Shown here one piece after another: positions 62,193-64,000 of a DNA stretch of 64,000 nt. Positions within the stretch are counted from its first letter, which is position 1. Every line of letters starts with the position of its first letter. The DNA is taken from NCBI GenBank assembly GCA_913009205.1, contig CAJVYC010000007.1, forward strand, positions 62,001 through 126,000, written 5' to 3'. This DNA comes from an uncultured Fluviicola sp. GTDB lineage: Bacteria > Bacteroidota > Bacteroidia > Flavobacteriales_D > Crocinitomicaceae. The position numbers and the translations under genes are program-made. Under the pieces are notes generated by a model that saw only the letters and a program-made list of their open reading frames with translations, did no database searches and was not told the DNA's origin.

Positions 62193-62789
62193 ATGCCTAG
62201 TATCTTTGTAGCCAAATTAGATTTCGGAGTTTCGGATGAGGAACTTACTTCTCTTTTTGAAGAATATGGAACAGTATCCAAAGCGCATATTGCGAAGGAT
62301 CGTGAAACAGGAAAGCCACGTGGTTTTGCTTTTGTCGAAATGTCGAATGATGAAGAGACAGATGCCGCAGTTAAAGGGCTGGATGGTCACACAATCAACG
62401 GAAGAGAAATTGTTGTCAAAATTGCCGAGGACAGAAGTAGTGGAAAACCAGCTCCAAGATCATCAGGTGATCGCCCGGTAAGATCAGATTCTAAACCTAG
62501 TTTTGCACCTCCTGCTCCTAAAAGTGACTCCCCTTTCGCAAACGATGTCGATGATTCATCTTCTTCTGATGCACCAAAACCAACAAAACGTGGAAAAGGA
62601 GTTGGAAAGAAAAAATCTGGAAGTGGTGGTGCTGATCGTCCTGATACTCGTGAGAACAAGATGTCTGCCTATAAGAAAAGTGGAAAAAACAATCGCGTTG
62701 AATTTGACGATGATGATGATTGGGAATTGGAATTCAAAAAAAGCCAAAAAGATGGCTGGAACGATGAAGAAGAAGAAGAAGAATTCTAG
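62193..62789 (+). CDS. RRM-domain RNA-binding protein with acidic C-terminal tail
   Basis: PSIFVAKLDFGVSDEELTSLFEEYGTVSKAHIAKDRETGKPRGFAFVEM; EEEEEEF tail. Confidence 0.92.
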   Translation: MPSIFVAKLDFGVSDEELTSLFEEYGTVSKAHIAKDRETGKPRGFAFVEMSNDEETDAAVKGLDGHTINGREIVVKIAEDRSSGKPAPRSSGDRPVRSDSKPSFAPPAPKSDSPFANDVDDSSSSDAPKPTKRGKGVGKKKSGSGGADRPDTRENKMSAYKKSGKNNRVEFDDDDDWELEFKKSQKDGWNDEEEEEEF

Positions 62790-63156
62790 AATTCTTTATG
62801 TTGATTCTGCTTATCAGAAAATTATTTCATTCAAAATATCTAAACGGCAAAATCATCGATTTCTCCCGTTATTCGTTTCATTGATTATTCCCTTAATTAA
62901 ACAAAATCATTTAAGAGTGTAACCATTCCAAAGAATTTTATTAGACCATAGATAATTGATTGTATTGAGTATCACTTCTTATGCGTTAAAATGGCGCAAT
63001 AACAAGGGCATTGAATTCGTGCCATTCAACGTTGAAGACCACGAAGCAGCAAAGGAGGTAATCAAAAACGATTTACCGATTATTAGACATCTCGATTTTT
63101 CGAAGTATAACTATGTGAAATAGATTTTTTAATCATTAGCTTTGTAACAGTTCTTT

Positions 63157-63556
63157 GGGGTCGTATTGGATTTGACAGCGATAGCGTTGTTAGGTGTAAG
63201 CATGTCGAGCAATGTGGTGAGTCTCGTTAAAAATTAGTCACAAACTATAATTGACAACACGTCATACAGACTTGCTGCCTAATTTGACTCAGTCGAATAA
63301 GGCTTAATCTCGTGGAATAATAGTACACAGACAAGTTCCCTCTCCTACCTTTCCGCCTGTTAATAGTAGGAACTAGAGGGACCAATCATTTCAGGATAGT
63401 GTTAGTGATACTTCTAAGCTAATGTGAAACTCAGAAGATAAGTTTAATTATTGGGTGTCTTTATCCGAGGTTAAATCGAAAATTAATTAAAGAATAAACA
63501 TGTAGAAAGCTTGATTATTCGTCGTTTGGACGAGGGTTCGAAACCCTCCGACTCCA
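63157..63556 (+). ncRNA. ssrA: tmRNA (ssrA)
   Basis: GGGGTCG...CGACTCCA acceptor pairing; ATTGGATTTGACAGCG; tag ORF ...GAC AAC ACG TCA TAC AGA CTT GCT GCC TAA; AAACATGTAGAAAGCT; T-arm GGACGAGGGTTCGAAACCCTCCGACTCCA. Confidence 0.96.
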
Positions 63557-63559
63557 CTG

Positions 63560-63602
63560 AAAGGGAGAGCTCTAAATTTTTAAAGAGTTCTCCCTTTTTT
63601 AT
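63560..63602 (+). terminator. Terminator of ssrA
   Basis: AAAGGGAGAGCTCTAAATTTTTAAAGAGTTCTCCCTTTTTT. Confidence 0.85.
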
Positions 63603-63709
63603 TTCCCCAGAATCCCCGTCAATACTAAGTACTAGACTAAGCACCTCATTGATTCGCGGGGTTCGACATTTTTCATTTACGATTTCGAAGTCAAAGGGAA
63701 AGATTGCTT

Positions 63710-63907
63710 TCAGAATCTGCTGCTTCCCCAGTACTGATGAGGCTTTGTAATCGTTTTCTTTTTTGAATTCGCGACATATTCAATTAAAACATCACCAAGG
63801 GGAGCCTCCGTTTTCTCATCGATAATCTTACCAAAAAGTGATATTTGAGCAAAAAATGCAGCTGGCGAAAATATGATTCCAACAAAAAGTAAAAACCTTC
63901 TACCCAT
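63710..63907 (-). pseudogene. N-terminal fragment of a secreted carboxypeptidase-regulatory-like domain protein
   Basis: MGRRFLLFVGIIFSPAAFFAQISLFGKIIDEKTEAPLGDVLIEYVANSKKKTITK then early stop. Confidence 0.5.
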
Positions 63908-64000
63908 AACCTTATTTAGAATTAATAATATCATCCTCAATCCCAATTATATATAGTTTTGGTCACTGAAAATCCGAAAGTCATAAATGATTTAAATAAC

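Noticed and set aside
62764-62786. GAAGAAGAAGAAG repeat as a microsatellite/phase-variation tract
   Set aside because: It encodes the acidic tail of the RRM protein in frame; triplet units would not cause frameshifts.
1-64000. Prophage, IS element, toxin-antitoxin, defence island or secondary-metabolite cluster
   Set aside because: No integrase, transposase, structural phage, NRPS/PKS or defence motifs seen in any listed ORF.

Overview
The window is a Bacteroidota chromosome segment, Flavobacteriales-like (inferred from bshA, T9SS-type sorting protein, VWA/DUF3078 genes and TAnnTTTG-type -7 boxes). It is mostly housekeeping: mutL, hemB, fabG, rpsT, tRNA-Glu, proS, carB, murQ, clpC, gyrA, rpsA, menE-like, smpB, recR and ssrA (tmRNA). 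I saw no prophage, IS element, CRISPR array, BGC or recognisable defence island. The points most worth a second look are: (1) an rpsA 5' leader that can form two hairpins plus an H-type pseudoknot next to the start codon; (2) a class-I GATase-like protein next to a Sua5/YrdC gene with the nucleophilic Cys replaced by Asn; (3) an mscL gene split by an in-frame TAG, with an apparent 4-residue deletion in TM1; (4) a tmRNA whose tag reads ...DNTSYRLAA; (5) several previously hidden gene remnants (44474-45387, 46749-47075, 2126-2304, near ssrA) in otherwise intact housekeeping DNA; (6) tandem patatin paralogs with an identical 18-bp upstream motif. All calls are from reading the sequence and supplied ORFs; no searches were run.
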